DNA from: an uncultured Clostridia bacterium | GTDB lineage: Bacteria > Bacillota > Clostridia > Christensenellales > Borkfalkiaceae | DNA length: 23,261 nucleotides | Assembly: GCA_947581885.1 (NCBI GenBank) | Contig: CANPWF010000008.1 | Span: forward strand, 1 to 23,261 | Direction: 5' to 3' | Shown: piece by piece, positions 23,259 to 23,261 of the stretch | Layout of the letters: the number at the start of each line of letters is the position of its first letter | Numbering within the stretch: the stretch's first letter is position 1 | The notes under the pieces: generated by a model | What the model was told of the DNA's origin: nothing | The model's input: only the letters and a program-made list of their open reading frames with translations | Databases searched by the model: none | Made by a program: the position numbers and the translations under genes

Positions 23259-23261
23259 AAA
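23243..23261 (+). CDS. Start of a plus-strand gene, possibly a transposase (partial)
   Basis: Six codons, MKTISQ, open at the right edge. AAAGGAG lies 14 bases before the ATG, a little far. It is the only plausible plus-strand gene, divergent from the polysaccharide operon. The interlaced inverted repeats around the start and the location at an operon boundary suggest an insertion-sequence transposase, but six residues cannot show that. Confidence 0.35.

Noticed and set aside
1..23261. tRNA, rRNA or CRISPR arrays
   Set aside because: I saw no cloverleaf-like sequence, rRNA segment or regularly spaced long repeats; the window is almost wholly coding.

Overview
The window fits a spore-forming, Gram-positive Firmicute of the clostridial type. 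It carries SpoVAD and SpoVAE homologues, strong AGGAGG-type ribosome sites, two near-consensus sigma-A promoters and rho-independent terminators. Base composition is moderate to high in GC and uneven along the window. I cannot name a genus. Every well-supported gene lies on the minus strand, so the window reads right to left.

Right edge (about 23100-23261): a plus-strand reading frame begins with ATG and a distant AAAGGAG. It is flanked by two interlaced inverted repeats and may be the start of a transposase, but only six codons are visible. Just to its left is a near-perfect sigma-A promoter (TTGCTT, 17 bases, TATAAT) facing left.

Main block (23005 down to 4407): twenty tightly packed genes, mostly with ATGA/TGATG-type overlaps, end at a strong terminator (4317-4352). 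This is a complete Wzx/Wzy-type surface polysaccharide locus. In order of transcription it holds: a HpcH/HpaI-type aldolase; a fold-III PLP decarboxylase; an initiating sugar-phosphate transferase; a class-IV aminotransferase; a family-2 glycosyltransferase; a LicD-type phosphotransferase; a second family-2 glycosyltransferase; a Wzy-like polymerase; an IspD/TarI-type cytidylyltransferase with an SDR partner; rmlA, rmlB, rmlD and rmlC for dTDP-L-rhamnose; a Wzx-like flippase; a possible third glycosyltransferase; and rfbF, rfbG, an SDR and an RmlC-like epimerase for a CDP-6-deoxyhexose. The expected product is a repeat unit with rhamnose, a CDP-derived 6-deoxyhexose and possibly an alditol phosphate. 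The aldolase, decarboxylase and aminotransferase at the head are unexpected and may make an unusual amino- or keto-acid-derived substituent.

Spore block (4316 to 2935): spoVAD and spoVAE form a two-gene unit closed by a terminator. No spoVAC is present. The spoVAD start codon directly abuts the terminator of the polysaccharide operon.

Left block (2741 to 1): a sigma-A promoter preceded by spaced AGAACA repeats drives a Gfo/Idh/MocA oxidoreductase, followed by a lipoprotein with a glycosidase-like (DUF4832-type) architecture that runs off the left edge. Both are probably for carbohydrate use. Their spacer holds three small GC-rich hairpins.

The likeliest undescribed biology is in the polysaccharide operon: the aldolase/decarboxylase/aminotransferase module, the two CDP-linked branches, and the oppositely charged tails on the initiating transferase and flippase versus the polymerase.
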